Positions 12,992-14,255 of a stretch of DNA of 14,255 nucleotides are shown piece after piece. This DNA comes from Roseitalea sp964606055 (GTDB lineage Bacteria > Pseudomonadota > Alphaproteobacteria > Rhizobiales > Rhizobiaceae). Position numbers and translations under genes: made by a program. Where the stretch lies: assembly GCA_964606055.1 (NCBI GenBank), contig CAZSFA010000071.1, positions 1 to 14,255 on the forward strand, given 5' to 3'. Every line of letters begins with the position of its first letter. Within the stretch, counting starts at the first letter, position 1. The notes under the pieces were generated by a model that saw only the letters and a program-made list of their open reading frames with translations, did no database searches and was not told the origin of the DNA.

Positions 12992-14255
12992 ATGCACGCG
13001 CCTGAGACCGAATACGCCTTCGACAAGGATCTGACGACACGGCTGCACGCATTGCGCCAGCCGGTCAAACGCGGCCTTGCGAAATGGCGGCCCGAGCAGC
13101 TGGTGCTGCTGCTGATGATCGTCGCGGTTTTGGGCTGGCTGCTCGTCAACACCCACAACCGCTTCTTCGCGCCGGACACGCTGCATGTGACGCTGGTGTT
13201 GGGCACGCTGGGTATCTGGCGCTTCAGCTGGTGGTTTACCCACGCGGTGCGCGCCGAACTCTACCGCCGCACCCGCTGGCCCGGGATGCGCGCGAACGCC
13301 GATCGCGTTTGGCAATCGGGTTGGCGGCCGCGCCGCCTGCACATCCAGATGACAACCTATTACGAGGAACCGGCGATCACCAAACGCGTGATCGGCTCGA
13401 TCCTCGGCCAGATTCGGCGCGAGCGCATCCCGACGACAATCTATGTCGGCACCGGCTCGGCCTATGACGAGATGATCATCCGCTCGTTCATGGAAACCCA
13501 CGCCCAGGACATCCCGGACGATCTGGCCGAACTGGTGTTCCTGCGCCAGAACCAGCCGGGCAAGCGCATGGCCATCGGCATGATCCTGCGTTCGATCAAC
13601 CGCAATGGCGTTGATCCGGACGATCTGGTCATCTTCATGGATGGCGATGCCCTGTACGGCAACGACGTGCTGGAAAAGACGCTGTCGATGTTCGGCGCCG
13701 ATCCCGAACTTCAGGCGCTCACCACCGATGAGGAAGTGATCTGCTACGGTCCCAAATGGATCGGCGCCTGGCTGAACATGCGCTTTGCGCAGCGGCGTCT
13801 TGCAATGCAGAGCCACGCCATGTCCGGCAAGGTGCTGACGCTGACCGGCCGGATGTCGGTCTTCCGCGCCCAGCACATGCGGTCCGAGCGCTTCATCCGC
13901 ACGATCGAGGCCGATCACCTCGACCATTGGCTTTGGGGCCGCTTCCGGTTTCTGTCCGGCGACGACAAGTCCACCTGGTACCACATGCTCACCTGCGACG
14001 CGAAGATGACCTATGTGCCTGACGCGACCGTCTACACGATCGAGGTGATCAAGGAGAACGGTCTGGAGCGCATGGTCCAGAACTTCCGTCGCTGGTCCGG
14101 CAACATGCTGCGCAATGGCAGCCGTGCGATCGCGCTGGGTCCGCGCAAGGTCAAGCCGTTCATCTGGTGGTGCATCGTCGACCAGCGCATCGCGATGTGG
14201 ACGATGATGGTCAGCCCGACGCTGGCCGTGCTGGCCGCTTTTTTCGACCCGCTCT
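12992..14255 (+). CDS. alg8: Alg8-like family-2 glycosyltransferase, C-terminus beyond window
   Basis: Membrane polysaccharide synthase; 421 residues are visible and the gene runs off the right edge (Pseudomonas Alg8 is just under 500 aa). Transmembrane segments at about 36-53 and 62-84 precede a cytoplasmic catalytic domain. DGD (217-219) is the UDP/metal-binding aspartate motif, SGDDKSTW (322-329) contains the probable general base, and FRRWSGNML (365-373) is the xxRW-type acceptor/product motif. A further hydrophobic region starts near 386. Segments GIWRFS, LRFAQR-like (RFAQRR), VLT-TGRMSVFRA and SGDDKS closely match Alg8 from memory, more so than cellulose synthase. The start ATG 12992 follows the alg44-like stop by 4 nt with GGAG/GAGG upstream. 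The polymer need not be alginate: beta-glucan synthases such as BgsA are relatives, and the sugar nucleotide cannot be read from the sequence. Confidence 0.88.
   Translation, partial: MHAPETEYAFDKDLTTRLHALRQPVKRGLAKWRPEQLVLLLMIVAVLGWLLVNTHNRFFAPDTLHVTLVLGTLGIWRFSWWFTHAVRAELYRRTRWPGMRANADRVWQSGWRPRRLHIQMTTYYEEPAITKRVIGSILGQIRRERIPTTIYVGTGSAYDEMIIRSFMETHAQDIPDDLAELVFLRQNQPGKRMAIGMILRSINRNGVDPDDLVIFMDGDALYGNDVLEKTLSMFGADPELQALTTDEEVICYGPKWIGAWLNMRFAQRRLAMQSHAMSGKVLTLTGRMSVFRAQHMRSERFIRTIEADHLDHWLWGRFRFLSGDDKSTWYHMLTCDAKMTYVPDATVYTIEVIKENGLERMVQNFRRWSGNMLRNGSRAIALGPRKVKPFIWWCIVDQRIAMWTMMVSPTLAVLAAFFDPL

Noticed and set aside
11515..13206. 563-codon minus-strand frame opposite the alg44-like gene
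   Set aside because: Antisense to a protein with clear PilZ, transmembrane and HlyD features; no recognisable domain of its own.
12977..13984. 335-codon minus-strand frame opposite the alg8-like gene
   Set aside because: Antisense to a glycosyltransferase with intact DGD and SGDDKS motifs; it shows no family motif itself.
1..14255. Mobile element, prophage, CRISPR array or defence island
   Set aside because: No transposase, integrase, phage gene, tandem spacer-repeat structure or composition break was seen. The window looks like ordinary chromosomal metabolic and polysaccharide genes.

Overview
This is a GC-rich chromosomal segment, most likely from an alphaproteobacterium, perhaps of the Rhizobiales. 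That placement is inferred from base composition, densely packed operons with 4-nt start/stop overlaps, a divergent FadR-type GntR regulator and the protein families present. No rRNA, tRNA, CRISPR array, insertion sequence or phage gene is visible.

Region 1 (1-10589, minus strand) is one long co-directional catabolic cluster, read from right to left. It begins with the alpha and beta subunits of a thiamine-diphosphate E1 dehydrogenase of the acetoin/pyruvate type. Next come a short-chain dehydrogenase and a three-gene AtzG-AtzE-AtzH-like set: a GatC-like small subunit, an amidase-signature hydrolase and a small NTF2-fold protein. After a 117-nt gap follows a complete dipeptide/oligopeptide-type ABC importer: a Tat-type solute-binding protein, two permeases (C type before B type) and two ATPases. 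The cluster ends with the first 37 codons of an amidohydrolase-like gene that leaves the window. Most junctions overlap by 4 nt (ATGA or GTGA), so translation is probably coupled. The apparent logic is import of a small amide or ureido compound, hydrolysis by the AtzGEH-type enzymes and amidohydrolase, then oxidation or cleavage of the carbon skeleton by the SDR and the E1 enzyme. The substrate cannot be read from the sequence.

Region 2 (10590-11410) is the control region. A FadR-type GntR regulator is transcribed away from the catabolic cluster. The 146-nt divergent intergenic region holds two back-to-back promoter candidates that share the same -35 sequence, with inverted repeats over the -10 of the catabolic promoter.

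Region 3 (11411-14255, plus strand) starts an unrelated operon. A 176-nt leader contains a striking nested inverted repeat. It is followed by a PilZ/HlyD-type membrane protein resembling Alg44 and a family-2 glycosyltransferase strongly resembling Alg8, cut by the right edge. Together these suggest an alginate-like exopolysaccharide synthase. The PilZ-like domain keeps the DxSxxG motif but appears to have lost the RxxxR arginines that bind cyclic di-GMP.
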